A DNA stretch of 64,000 nt from Mycolicibacterium rutilum (GCF_900108565.1 NZ_LT629971.1:4340001-4404000), one strand, 5' to 3'; numbered from the stretch's first letter, positions 19,734 through 28,432 are shown. Numbers and translations are program-made. The notes: generated from the letters alone by a model not told the origin.

Positions 19734-20560
19734 ACGCGCCGGTCGCAGTCGTGACCGGCGCGAGTCGCGGCGCCGGCCTGGGCATCGCGCACGCGCTGGG
19801 TGATCACGGCTGCACGGTCTACGTCACCGGGCGCAGCGACGCCGTCCACGACTCCGCGGAACGGGTGACCGCCGCCGGCGGCACCGGAGTCGCGGTCACC
19901 GTCGACCACGCCGATGACGCGCAGACCAAGGCGCTGTTCGACCGCGTGGCCGCCGACCACGGGCGCGTCGACATCCTGGTGAACAACGCCGCGGTGATCC
20001 GCGACGAGATGATGGGCCGCACCCGGTTCTGGGAAGAACCCATCGAGGTCGCCGACATCCTTGACGTCGGGCTGCGCAGCGCCTATGTCGCGACCGTGTA
20101 CGCCGCGCCGCTGATGCTCCCGCAGCGACGCGGCCTGGTCGCGTTCACCTCCGCGCCGGGCGCCGCGCACTACGTGTTCGGCCCGGCCTACGGCGTGCAG
20201 AAGGCGGGCGTGGACAAGATGGCCGCCGACATGGCGGTCGACTTCCGCGACTTCGGCATCGCCACCGCGTCGATCTGGATGGGCGTACTGCTCACCGAAC
20301 GTTTCAAGGCCCTGGTGGCGAGCGCACCGGAGCAACTCGCTCACCTGCTCGACAACACCGAGACCCCGGAGTTCACCGGCCACGTCATCTGGGCGCTGTT
20401 CACCGATCCGGCGGTGATGGACAAGAGCGGCCGCACGTTCATCGGCGCCGAACTCGCGGCCGAGTACGGGATCACCGACGACGGCGACCGCCGACCGGCG
20501 TCGTACCGGGACCTGCACGGCGTGCACCCGATCCCGCAGTTCGACCGGATCCTGCGGTGA
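19712..20560 (+). CDS. Short-chain dehydrogenase/reductase
   Basis: NAD(P)-dependent oxidoreductase with a classical SDR fold: cofactor motif TGASRGAG near the N-terminus, NNAA at about residue 91, catalytic Ser in AFTSAPG and the YxxxK motif in AYGVQKAG. The C-terminal part resembles SDRs described as DHRS1-like. The start is uncertain: GTG at 19712 (22-base overlap with the MBL gene) or TTG at 19727 preceded by GGAAAG. Coupling with the upstream hydrolase is likely. Substrate unknown. Confidence 0.85.
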   Translation: MESTRLVDAPVAVVTGASRGAGLGIAHALGDHGCTVYVTGRSDAVHDSAERVTAAGGTGVAVTVDHADDAQTKALFDRVAADHGRVDILVNNAAVIRDEMMGRTRFWEEPIEVADILDVGLRSAYVATVYAAPLMLPQRRGLVAFTSAPGAAHYVFGPAYGVQKAGVDKMAADMAVDFRDFGIATASIWMGVLLTERFKALVASAPEQLAHLLDNTETPEFTGHVIWALFTDPAVMDKSGRTFIGAELAAEYGITDDGDRRPASYRDLHGVHPIPQFDRILR

Positions 20561-20663
20561 AATCCGTTCCCGGTCGGGAAGATGGCGACACGGACAGTGG
20601 CCCCCGGCAACGCCGGAAACCCGCTGGCCTAGGGTGATCGCTGAAGTCTGTGAGGAGACAAGG

Positions 20664-21548
20664 ATGAATGACGATCAGTTGAAGAAGGCGCAGAGCGGCG
20701 CAGGGTTCATCGCGGCCCTCGATCAGAGCGGCGGCAGCACTCCGAAGGCACTGAAGCTCTACGGCATTGCCGAGGACAGCTACTCCGGCGACGAGCAGAT
20801 GTTCGACCTGGTGCACGAGATGCGCAGCCGCATCATCACCAGCCCCGCCTTCGACGGCGACCGCATCATGGGCGCGATCCTGTTCGAGATGACGATGGAC
20901 CGCGAGATCGACGGCCGTCCCACCGCCGACTACCTGTGGAACGTCAAGAACATCGTGCCGTTCCTGAAGATCGACAAGGGCCTCGCCGAGGAGAAGGACG
21001 GCGCCCAGACGATGAAGCCGATGCCCGGCCTGGACGACCTGCTCGACCGCGCGGTCGCCAAGGGCATCTTCGGCACCAAGGAACGCTCCGTCATCAAGCT
21101 GCCCGGCGCCGGCCTGCAGGCCGTGGTGGACCAGCAGTTCGAGGTGGCCCGTCAGGTGCTCGCCAAGGGCCTGGTCCCGATCATCGAACCCGAGGTCGAC
21201 ATCAAGAGCCCGAAGAAGGCCGAGGCCGAGGACCAGCTCAAGGCCGCGCTGCTCGACGGCCTGAACAACCTCGGTGACGATCAGAAGGTCATGCTCAAGC
21301 TGACCCTGCCCGACACCGACAACCTGTACAAGGACCTCGTCGACCATCCGAAGGTGCTGCGCGTGGTCGCGCTGTCGGGCGGCTACAGCCGCGACGAGGC
21401 CAACGAGAAGCTGACCCGCAACACCGGCGTCATCGCGAGCTTCTCCCGCGCACTCACCGAGGGCCTCAGCGCCCAGCAGAGCGACGAGGAGTTCAACTCC
21501 ACGCTCGACCAGGCGATCGCCAGCATCGCCAAGGCGTCCGCGACCTGA
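20664..21548 (+). CDS. fda: Fructose-bisphosphate aldolase, class I
   Basis: Schiff-base aldolase interconverting fructose 1,6-bisphosphate and two triose phosphates. The 294-aa product has the bacterial class I opening GFIAALDQSGGSTPKALKLY, the EPEVD motif (IIEPEVDIKS) and the Lys-containing strand VMLKLTLP that supplies the Schiff-base lysine. ATG at 20664 follows GTGAGGAGACAAGG, a clear ribosome binding site, and TAGGGT at 20631-20636 is a plausible -10. M. tuberculosis relies on a class II enzyme, so the class I gene is an addition typical of environmental relatives. The Lnt-like gene begins 5 bases after its stop. Confidence 0.93.
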   Translation: MNDDQLKKAQSGAGFIAALDQSGGSTPKALKLYGIAEDSYSGDEQMFDLVHEMRSRIITSPAFDGDRIMGAILFEMTMDREIDGRPTADYLWNVKNIVPFLKIDKGLAEEKDGAQTMKPMPGLDDLLDRAVAKGIFGTKERSVIKLPGAGLQAVVDQQFEVARQVLAKGLVPIIEPEVDIKSPKKAEAEDQLKAALLDGLNNLGDDQKVMLKLTLPDTDNLYKDLVDHPKVLRVVALSGGYSRDEANEKLTRNTGVIASFSRALTEGLSAQQSDEEFNSTLDQAIASIAKASAT

Positions 21549-21553
21549 TCTCG

Positions 21554-23056
21554 GTGCGGGGCTCCGCGTCGGCGCTCGTCGCCGGCGCGTTGCCCGCGCT
21601 CGCGTTCCCGGCACCCGCGTGGTGGTGGCTGGCGTGGGCCGGGCTCGTCCCGCTGCTGCTCGTCATCCGCAGCGCGCCGACGGCCAAGCACGGCGCCGTC
21701 CGCGCATGGCTGGGTCTGGCGGCGTTCGTCGGCGTCACGCAGTACTGGCTGTGGCCGAGCGCCGGTCCCCTGTTGCTCGTGCTGGCCGCCGCGCTCGGCG
21801 CGCTGTGGGCGCCGTTCGGCTGGGCCGCGCAGCGGTTGCTCGCGGGAGACCTCACCTTTCGCAGACTGCTCACGGCCGTGATCGTGCTGCCGTCGGTGTG
21901 GGTCCTCGCCGAGGCCGTGCGGTCCTGGGACCGGCTCGGCGGCCCGTGGGCCGTGCTCGGCGCGTCGCAGTGGAACCAGCCGGCCACGCTGGCGCCCGCC
22001 TCGCTCGGCGGGGTCTGGTTGGTCAGCGTCGTGGTGGTGGCCGTCAACACGGCCCTGGCCGGTGCCGTCCTCGTGCGCACACCCGGTCCGGTCGTCCTCG
22101 CCGTTGCGCTGACCGCCGTAGGTCCGGTGTGGTTCTGGTTGGGTCCGGCGCCCGAGCCCGGTCCGACGATGCGGGTGGCGCTGGTCCAGCCGGGCGAACC
22201 GGCCGGCGACGCGTTGACCGAGCGGCTGGTCGGGCAGCAGGTGGACCTCGTCGTGTGGGGCGAGAGCAGCGTCGGTGTGGACCTGGCCGCCAATGCGGAG
22301 GCGGCTGCGCGGCTGGCCGGGCTGTCGCGTCGGGTCGGCGCCGACCTGCTGGTCAACGTCGACGCCCGCAGCGACGACGGCGGCATCTACAAGACTGCGG
22401 TGCTGGTCGGTCCGGACGGGCTGCTGGGGTCCTATGCGAAGACGCGGTTGGTGCCGTTCGGCGAGTACGTGCCGCTGCGGGCCCTGCTCGGGCGGCTGAC
22501 AGCGTCGACGCAGGCCGCCGCCGAGGACCGGCAACGCGGCACCGGGCCCGTCGTGCTCCACACCCGCACGGCCGCCGTCGGCCCGCTGATCAGCTTCGAG
22601 ACGCTGTTTCCCGACCTATCGGTCGACCTGGCGCGACTCGGCGCCCAACTGCTCGTCTACCAGAGCTCGACATCGTCCTACCAGGGCAGCTGGGCGCAAC
22701 CGCAGCTGGCCGCCATGCCTGCCGTGCACGCGGTCGAGACGGGGCGCCCGACCGTACACGCAGCGCTCACCGGGATCAGTTCGGCGTTCGACGCCTCAGG
22801 CCGGCGGCTGGCGTGGCTGCCGGCCGACGAGCGCGGCACGATAGTCGTGGACGTCCCATTGGACGCCCGGACCACCGGCTATCAGCGCTACGGCGACTGG
22901 ACGCTGATGGCGGCGCTGGTGGTCGTTACGGCGTGGTGTGCACGATCAGCACGTCGGTCTTGGACCGGCGCGCGACGTTGGCAGGAACCGAGCCGAGCAG
23001 GCGGCCCGCGATGGTGGACAGGCCGACGTTGCCGACGACCAGCAGATCGGCCTTGA
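21554..23056 (+). CDS. Apolipoprotein N-acyltransferase-like protein, catalytic Cys replaced by Ser
   Basis: A 500-residue integral membrane protein with about seven N-terminal membrane segments and a nitrilase-type extracytoplasmic domain. Lnt transfers a fatty acid to the N-terminal Cys of lipoproteins using a Glu-Lys-Cys triad. Here Glu237 (VVWGESSVG) and Lys296 (SYAKTRLVPFGEYVP) are present, but the nucleophile position reads LISFETLF, giving Ser347. The last membrane helix (WTLMAALVVVTAWCA) is followed by ~35 basic residues encoded antisense to the universal stress gene, a 131-base convergent overlap. The GTG start lies 5 bases after the aldolase stop. It may be inactive, use Ser, or be a modulator of a true Lnt elsewhere. 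Confidence 0.85.
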   Translation: MRGSASALVAGALPALAFPAPAWWWLAWAGLVPLLLVIRSAPTAKHGAVRAWLGLAAFVGVTQYWLWPSAGPLLLVLAAALGALWAPFGWAAQRLLAGDLTFRRLLTAVIVLPSVWVLAEAVRSWDRLGGPWAVLGASQWNQPATLAPASLGGVWLVSVVVVAVNTALAGAVLVRTPGPVVLAVALTAVGPVWFWLGPAPEPGPTMRVALVQPGEPAGDALTERLVGQQVDLVVWGESSVGVDLAANAEAAARLAGLSRRVGADLLVNVDARSDDGGIYKTAVLVGPDGLLGSYAKTRLVPFGEYVPLRALLGRLTASTQAAAEDRQRGTGPVVLHTRTAAVGPLISFETLFPDLSVDLARLGAQLLVYQSSTSSYQGSWAQPQLAAMPAVHAVETGRPTVHAALTGISSAFDASGRRLAWLPADERGTIVVDVPLDARTTGYQRYGDWTLMAALVVVTAWCARSARRSWTGARRWQEPSRAGGPRWWTGRRCRRPADRP

Positions 23057-23369
23057 CCTCTTCGGCCAGTTCCACCAGCGCGTCGACGGGCGCACCGACG
23101 ATCGCCTTCTCCTCGACGTTCTTGGCGCCGGCCTGGTGGGCGCGTTCCTTGGCCTCGCGCAGGATCGCGTAGATGGGGGCGTTGCCCGCCATCTTGTAGC
23201 CCTCGTCCTTGAGTACGTCGGCGGCGCGCTGGTCCTCGGACTGGGGGAAGTACGCCGTCGCGACGATCAGCTTGGCATCGGCACCGGCGATATGACCGGC
23301 CTTCTCCACCGCACGCAGCGACGAGTCCGATCCGTCCGTGCCAACCAAGACGGTCTGATAGGCGCTCAT
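22926..23369 (-). CDS. Universal stress protein (UspA family, ATP-binding type)
   Basis: A 147-residue single-domain USP. The nucleotide-binding signature G-x2-G-x9-G-(S/T) is present in the C-terminal part (VVGNVGLSTIAGRLLGSVP), and the first strand reads VLVGTDGSDSS. This makes it an ATP/cAMP-binding type like the syntenic M. tuberculosis Rv1636 (TB15.3), which is reported to bind cAMP. An Rv1625c-like adenylyl cyclase is encoded ~31 kb away in this window. GGGAGG precedes the ATG. The 3' end overlaps the Lnt-like gene. Confidence 0.94.
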   Translation of the reverse strand: MSAYQTVLVGTDGSDSSLRAVEKAGHIAGADAKLIVATAYFPQSEDQRAADVLKDEGYKMAGNAPIYAILREAKERAHQAGAKNVEEKAIVGAPVDALVELAEEVKADLLVVGNVGLSTIAGRLLGSVPANVARRSKTDVLIVHTTP

Positions 23370-23631
23370 CCATATCCTCCCAGTGTCAATTCCTTCGCCA
23401 TCCGGAACAGTAGCCTCTCATAGGCCGTTTGCCTGCTATTTCGTCCCACATTGGCCGGTACGTCACCCCGGCGTACCCGACGTGACGGCGCCTACACCCC
23501 CGCGAAGTGGCTGTCTGAGTGGCCATCTCGATGCCGCCACCGTCCAATCGCGAGCGTCAATTCCGTCGAGCCGGTGTATTCGCCTGTCCTCGGGACGGAT
23601 TCGCCGACGCGCTGTTGGGTATCCGCTCTGC

Positions 23632-24291
23632 ATGGCTGCACGGACGACTCGTACCGCCGCGGAGTTCGTCCCGGACACCGCGGATATCGCGGTGCTCGCC
23701 GACGCCGCGCACGGATGTAAGGGCTGCGATCTGTATCTGGACGCCACGCAGGTGGTGTTCGGCGGCGGCGCCGCGCGCGCCGACATGATGCTCGTCGGTG
23801 AGCAACCCGGTGACCAGGAGGACAAGGCGGGCGAACCGTTCGTCGGTCCCGCGGGCCGGGTGCTCGACAAGGCGCTCGACGAAGCGGGCGTCGACCGCGA
23901 CGGGTTGTACGTCACGAACGCGGTGAAGCACTTCAAATTCACGCTGCCCGAACGTGGCACCCGTCGCATCCACAAGACACCCAGCCGCACCGAGGTCGTC
24001 GCGTGCCGGCCCTGGCTGCTCGCCGAGCTCGAAGCCGTCAGGCCCGACGTGTTGGTGCTGATGGGCGCGACCGCGGCACAGTCGTTGCTGGGCAGCACAT
24101 TTCGGCTCACCCAGCATCGCGGCGAGGTGCTGCGGTTGCCGGAGTCGGATGCCGACCTCGGCATCGACCCGAGCGTCGTGGTGTCCGCGCATCCGTCCTC
24201 GGTGCTGCGCGGGCGCCCGGAGGATCGGGAGGAAGCGTTTCAGGCGTTGGTGTCCGATCTGCGGTTCGCCGCCGGCAGGCGAACACGCTGA
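23632..24291 (+). CDS. udgX: UdgX-type uracil-DNA glycosylase (covalent uracil binder)
   Basis: A 219-residue uracil-DNA glycosylase superfamily protein. The family 4-like motif A is GEQPGDQEDKAGEPFVGPAG near residues 57-76, with Fe-S-type cysteines (CKGCDLY near 33 and VVACRPWL). The loop RRIHKTPSR, with His at about 114, is the hallmark of UdgX, whose M. smegmatis representative forms a covalent bond to the uracil-derived abasic site through that His. The C-terminal motif is SAHPSSVLRG. ATG at 23632 opens the conserved region; the in-frame extension upstream to 23383 is intergenic. It converges with a TetR gene, 3 bases separating the stops. Confidence 0.93.
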   Translation: MAARTTRTAAEFVPDTADIAVLADAAHGCKGCDLYLDATQVVFGGGAARADMMLVGEQPGDQEDKAGEPFVGPAGRVLDKALDEAGVDRDGLYVTNAVKHFKFTLPERGTRRIHKTPSRTEVVACRPWLLAELEAVRPDVLVLMGATAAQSLLGSTFRLTQHRGEVLRLPESDADLGIDPSVVVSAHPSSVLRGRPEDREEAFQALVSDLRFAAGRRTR

Positions 24292-24294
24292 GGT

Positions 24295-24837
24295 TCAGCC
24301 GAACGCGGGCGCGACGAAACGACGGATGGCCTCTTCCTCGTCGCGCGGGTCGTCGATCGGCCAGTAGGCCAGCGACACCACGACGCGGACGATCCACTGC
24401 GCGGCATGCGGATCGTCGTCGGTGATGCCGGTGAGGTCCGCCGCCAGCCGGCTCAGCACCGGCGACGAATGCAGACCGCCGACTTGCGGCACCCGTGAGG
24501 CGAACATCAGCCGGCGCAACCGCTCCGAGCGGATCTGTTCGAGGGCGACCGAGATCGCGGTGACGATCCGCTGCCTGCCGACCAAACCGTCGACCGCATC
24601 GCGGACCGCGCCGATGATCCCGGCCGACAACCGCATCAGCACGGCGTCGCGAATCTGGGCTTTGCCACCCGCGTAGCGGTAGACGGTCGCCCGGGAACAG
24701 TGCACGGCCGCGGCCAGCGTGTCGATGTCCACGGCGTCGAGACCCTCACGCAGCACGAGATCGGTCGCCGCGGCGTAGATCCGCTCGGCCGCCGCCGCAT
24801 GCCGGTCACCGCCGACCACCCAATCTGACCGCACCAT
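24295..24837 (-). CDS. TetR-family transcriptional regulator
   Basis: A 180-residue regulator: N-terminal TetR helix-turn-helix at residues ~15-60 (DIDTLAAAVHCSRATVYRYA) and a helical ligand-binding domain. ATG at 24837 is chosen because the in-frame residues before it fall in the divergent promoter. It is transcribed away from the adjacent P450 gene, and a perfect palindrome in the 185-base gap is its probable operator. It therefore likely represses itself and/or the P450. Ligand unknown. Confidence 0.9.
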   Translation of the reverse strand: MVRSDWVVGGDRHAAAAERIYAAATDLVLREGLDAVDIDTLAAAVHCSRATVYRYAGGKAQIRDAVLMRLSAGIIGAVRDAVDGLVGRQRIVTAISVALEQIRSERLRRLMFASRVPQVGGLHSSPVLSRLAADLTGITDDDPHAAQWIVRVVVSLAYWPIDDPRDEEEAIRRFVAPAFG

Positions 24838-24869
24838 CGCCTGCTCCCCTGCACGTCTCCCAGGAAGTT

Positions 24870-24883
24870 TCTCAAGTTTGAGA
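24870..24883. promoter_or_regulatory. Palindromic operator, probable TetR site
   Basis: TCTCAA-GT-TTGAGA, perfect 6-bp arms, located 33 bases before the tetR start and 140 bases before the P450 start. Position and symmetry fit a TetR dimer site; no binding data. Confidence 0.55.
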
Positions 24884-25022
24884 TGGAAGGCGCGGGTGAA
24901 TGCCCTATCTACGCAGCTCAAGGTATGGCCGTGAGACGACGAGCGAGGGCGGCGCGTGGAGGCGGTGGCGATCTGGTGCGCTGCCGTTGACACGCCGGTC
25001 GCCGCCGCTCAGCGTTGACGAC

Positions 25023-26231
25023 ATGAGCAGCCTCGGCCTCGCGCTCTTCGAGGACCGCTACGTCCAGGACCCGTATCCCCTCTACGCGCACATGCACCGC
25101 GAGGGCCCGGTGCACCGGATCGGCGACTCCGGATTCTTCGCGGTCAGCAGTTGGGATGCCGTCGAGGAGGCGGTGGCCCGACCTGACGACTTCTCATCGA
25201 ACCTGACGGCGACGATGATGTACCAGCCCGACGGATCGATCTCCGCATTCACCATCGGTGAAATCGGCGGCGACACACAGGCATTGGCGACGGCCGACGA
25301 GCCGACACACTCGCTGCACCGCAAGATGCTGTTGCCTCACCTGGCGGCGAAGCAGATCGGCGGGTTCGAGCGGTTGGTTGCAGACACCGCGAATGAGCTC
25401 TGGGACAATGCGTTTCACGACGGCAGCATCGAGTGGATGTCGGCGATCGCCAACCGGCTGCCGATGATGATCGTCGCGCGCATCATCGGGGTGCCCGACA
25501 GCGACGTCGACAAGCTCATCCGCTGGGGCTACGCGGCGACCCAGGTGGTGGAGGGGCTGGTCACCGACGACCAGCTGGCGGCAGCCGGCGTCGCGGTGAT
25601 GGAACTCGGCGCCTACATCACCGAGCAGTTCGAGAACGCGCTGCGCGACCCACACGATGACCTGATGGGCGACCTCGCCGCTGCCCGGGCGCGCGACGAG
25701 ATCAGCGCCACCACGGCGCTGGCCATGATGGCGACCCTGTTCAGTGCGGGCGGCGAATCCACCGCCTCGCTGCTGGGTTCTGCGGCCTGGCTGCTGGCGA
25801 CGCGTCCCGACATCCAGCGCCAGGTTCGTGGAAATCCGGCAATGCTCGGTGCCTTCATCGAGGAGGTCCTGCGCTACGAGCCACCGTTCCGGGGCCACTA
25901 CCGCCATGTGGTCAACGACACCGAGCTGTTCGGTGTCGAGCTCCCGGCGGGCTCACGCCTGCTCCTGCTGTGGGGAGCGGCGAACCGCGATCCGGACCAC
26001 TTCGACGAGCCTGACGACTTCCGGCTGGACCGCCCGAGGGGCAAGAACCACATCGCGTTCGGTAAGGGAGCCCACTTCTGCGTCGGCGCGGCCCTGGCCC
26101 GGATGGAGGCGCGCGTCGTCCTCGACTTCCTGTTGCGGCGAACCGGCTTCTTCACCGCAAGCCGGACGGGCGAATGGCTGCCGAGCCTGCTGGTCCGGCG
26201 CCTCGACCGCCTCGACATCGTCGCTGAGTGA
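25023..26231 (+). CDS. Cytochrome P450
   Basis: A 402-residue soluble bacterial P450 monooxygenase. The I-helix oxygen-activation motif reads LFSAGGEST, the K-helix ExxR is EEVLRYEPP, and the heme loop is FGKGAHFCVGAALARME with the Cys ligand. ATG at 25023 is chosen since DYR-type P450 openings start a few residues before FEDRYVQDPYPLYAHM; an upstream ATG at 24900 would include promoter DNA. No ferredoxin or reductase gene is adjacent, so redox partners must come from elsewhere. Likely regulated by the divergent TetR protein. Substrate not predictable. Confidence 0.94.
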   Translation: MSSLGLALFEDRYVQDPYPLYAHMHREGPVHRIGDSGFFAVSSWDAVEEAVARPDDFSSNLTATMMYQPDGSISAFTIGEIGGDTQALATADEPTHSLHRKMLLPHLAAKQIGGFERLVADTANELWDNAFHDGSIEWMSAIANRLPMMIVARIIGVPDSDVDKLIRWGYAATQVVEGLVTDDQLAAAGVAVMELGAYITEQFENALRDPHDDLMGDLAAARARDEISATTALAMMATLFSAGGESTASLLGSAAWLLATRPDIQRQVRGNPAMLGAFIEEVLRYEPPFRGHYRHVVNDTELFGVELPAGSRLLLLWGAANRDPDHFDEPDDFRLDRPRGKNHIAFGKGAHFCVGAALARMEARVVLDFLLRRTGFFTASRTGEWLPSLLVRRLDRLDIVAE

Positions 26232-26390
26232 CACGCGGCGACTTTGCAGGATGGACGTATGCATCGCGAACTCCTGCAGCGTTGCAGCACAACGACTTTG
26301 CCGCGGCACCTGTCGTCGCTTCGCGCGCCGATCAGGGATAAACTCGATGCGGGTCGGATCGCGCGATATTGCTGCAGTAGGGGTTTGATC

Positions 26391-26654
26391 GTGAACGTAA
26401 AAGTGTTGGGAAGCGCAGCTGTCATGGCCGGTGCACTCGCGATGCCGGTGCTCGGGATCGGGGCGGGAATTGCCGGCGCCGAGCCTGGTTCGCCGGCGGT
26501 CACCTGGAAACTGGACCGCCCGCACTGGGATGACGACTGGAACGACTGGGACAACGGCCCGCGTGGTCGCGGCTGGGACGGCCGGGGTCACCAGAACGCG
26601 TGCGCGTGGGTGCCTCCAGCGGTCTCGATGTGGGTACCGCCAGCGGTCTGCTGA
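26391..26654 (+). CDS. Small secreted Trp-rich protein
   Basis: An 87-residue protein with a signal peptide (residues 1-~29, hydrophobic VMAGALAMPVLGIGAGIAGA) and predicted cleavage at AGA-EP. The mature ~58 residues are rich in Trp, Asp, Gly and Arg (WDDDWNDWDNGPRGRGW) and end in a near-duplicate WVPPAVS / WVPPAVC. GTG at 26391 is preceded by AGGGG. No family recognised; small exported mycobacterial proteins with such composition are common and uncharacterised. It follows the P450 by 160 bases. Confidence 0.65.
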   Translation: MNVKVLGSAAVMAGALAMPVLGIGAGIAGAEPGSPAVTWKLDRPHWDDDWNDWDNGPRGRGWDGRGHQNACAWVPPAVSMWVPPAVC

Positions 26655-26815
26655 CACGAACCCGCATAAACGGCTTTGCAGGCCGGTACCTAGCCATTCA
26701 GCCACACCCGCATCGACACGGAACTCTGCCAGGGTGAAGTCCGGCGAGCCAGCTTTGTATTCGCCGTGATCGCCACCTCCCGCGCAAGCGGGTCCGCGGC
26801 GGGTTTACTGATCGC

Positions 26816-27556
26816 ATGCACCTGTGGTTGGCGGACGCGCCGTTCTTCGGTGGTCCCGGGCGAGGCACCCGCCAGATCATCGAGTTGTTCGTCGCGTTCG
26901 GGTTGACGGCACTCATCGGCCTGGAACGCGAGATCCAGGGCAAGAGCGCCGGCCTGCGCACGCAGACCATCGTGGGAACAGCCGCTGCGCTGATCCTGCT
27001 CGTCAGCAAGTACGGCTTCACCGATGTGCTGCAGGACAACCTGGTCGTCGTCGACCCGTCCCGGGTGGCCGCCCAGATCGTCTCGGGCATCGGCTTCCTC
27101 GGCGCCGGCATCATCATCTTCCGGCGCGGCTCGGTGCACGGGTTGACCACCGCGGCCGCCGTCTGGGAGTCCGCGGCCATCGGCATGGCTGCCGGCGCCG
27201 GCCTGCTGCTACTGGCCACCACCGTGACCGCCATGCACTTCCTGATCATCCTGGGCTTCATGCCGCTGGCCCGACGGCTGACCTCCCGGTTGAGCGGTTC
27301 GATCCGGATGCACGTCACGTACGCCGAGGGCGCGGGTGTGATGAGCCGGCTCCTGCAGGCCTGTGAACGCCGGCAGTGGCAGCTCACCGATCTGGAGGCC
27401 GATGCGCCCGGTGAACCGCTGGGCGCGGCGCCCGGCCACTCCGGCGTCGTGCTGACACTGGTCGGACGCGGGATCCTCAACGCGCCGATGGTGCTTGCGG
27501 CCATCGACGGCGTGACAGCGATCCGGCAGTTCGACGAGGACGCCGACGCCGACTAA
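26816..27556 (+). CDS. MgtC/SapB-family membrane protein
   Basis: A 246-residue inner-membrane protein. The MgtC core appears with AFGLTALIGLEREIQGK near residue 29 and IVSGIGFLGAGIIIFRRG near 88, about four to five membrane segments, then a cytosolic C-terminal ACT-like domain (~165-246). MgtC proteins support growth in low magnesium and inside macrophages, possibly by inhibiting the F-type ATPase. No magnesium riboswitch is visible upstream, and this copy is not clearly the one tied to virulence. Its stop overlaps the convergent SCO6745-like gene by 4 bases. Confidence 0.88.
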   Translation: MHLWLADAPFFGGPGRGTRQIIELFVAFGLTALIGLEREIQGKSAGLRTQTIVGTAAALILLVSKYGFTDVLQDNLVVVDPSRVAAQIVSGIGFLGAGIIIFRRGSVHGLTTAAAVWESAAIGMAAGAGLLLLATTVTAMHFLIILGFMPLARRLTSRLSGSIRMHVTYAEGAGVMSRLLQACERRQWQLTDLEADAPGEPLGAAPGHSGVVLTLVGRGILNAPMVLAAIDGVTAIRQFDEDADAD

Positions 27557-28422
27557 CGCGGCTGCCCGTAGCGCGGACCGAACGCCTGCGCCGGGATCAG
27601 TCCGGCCCCGGCCACCGCGGCGCGAACCGCGTCGGCGACAACCGTCACGTGGTCACGGTCGCCGTCGGTCACGGTCGCCCACGGCGCGTATCCCAGGTCG
27701 TCGGTGAGGTCCTCGACGCGGGCTCGGAGCCGCGTGCCCGCCTCGGTGAGCTGACCGTCGCTGCCCACCAGTCCGCGCGTCCGCAACCGCTCGAGCCCGG
27801 CGTCCCACTGCTCCTCGCTCCAGCCGCGCAGCGACTGCGCGAACGGCACGGAGAACCCGATGCCCGCCACGGTGTGGCTGACGAGCGCTTCCAGCCCGCT
27901 CAAGCCGTTGGCGACCAACGCCGCGGTGTGCCCGTCGCCGCGGTACTCGCGCAGCAGGGTCACCGCGTGCCACAACTGGCAGTGCGCCGACTCCGGCCAC
28001 GGAAGCGAGGTGTGCGCGGCGAACAGCGGCCGGCCGTCGCCGTCGGGGATCGACTCCGCTGTCCGCCGCAGGATGCCCGCCGCGCGGAACAATTCGGCCG
28101 AACGCGTCAACTCCTCCCCCAGGATCCGCGGGAGCACCTCGTCGAGCATCTCGTAGCGCATCGCGATCACCGCGTCCGGTGCCGCCAGCGTCCATGCGCG
28201 CGGAATGGATTGTGCGACGAACTCGGGGTTGAAGTTGTAGAACACGGCCGCGACGACCTCGGCGGGCACAGCGCCCATCGGCGCCGCGCGCACCGCGAAA
28301 TACGGTGTCATGCCCTGCATTCCGAGCGCACCGAAGCGCTCGAAGAACTCCGGCAGGAAATACGACAGCGAATGCAGTGGGTCGATGCTGCGGCACAGGC
28401 GGCCCGCGGTGTAGGCATCCAC
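27553..28422 (-). CDS. SCO6745/SalK-family helical protein
   Basis: A 289-residue protein with the actinobacterial SCO6745 pattern: the start DAYTAGRLCRSIDPLHSLSY, the central PWPESAHCQLWHAVTLLREY and the C-terminal winged-helix-like region GLERLRTRGLVGSDGQLTEA. Function unknown; some relatives lie in biosynthetic clusters. GTG at 28422 is preferred over TTG at 28440, which would overlap the MFS stop. It is 10 bases downstream of the MFS exporter gene on the same strand, so the two form an operon. Confidence 0.82.
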   Translation of the reverse strand: MDAYTAGRLCRSIDPLHSLSYFLPEFFERFGALGMQGMTPYFAVRAAPMGAVPAEVVAAVFYNFNPEFVAQSIPRAWTLAAPDAVIAMRYEMLDEVLPRILGEELTRSAELFRAAGILRRTAESIPDGDGRPLFAAHTSLPWPESAHCQLWHAVTLLREYRGDGHTAALVANGLSGLEALVSHTVAGIGFSVPFAQSLRGWSEEQWDAGLERLRTRGLVGSDGQLTEAGTRLRARVEDLTDDLGYAPWATVTDGDRDHVTVVADAVRAAVAGAGLIPAQAFGPRYGQPR

Positions 28423-28432
28423 CGACCCGACT

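Noticed and set aside
26655..26815. Possible magnesium riboswitch before the MgtC-family gene
   Set aside because: No stable multi-helix fold or terminator could be recognised in this 161-base gap.
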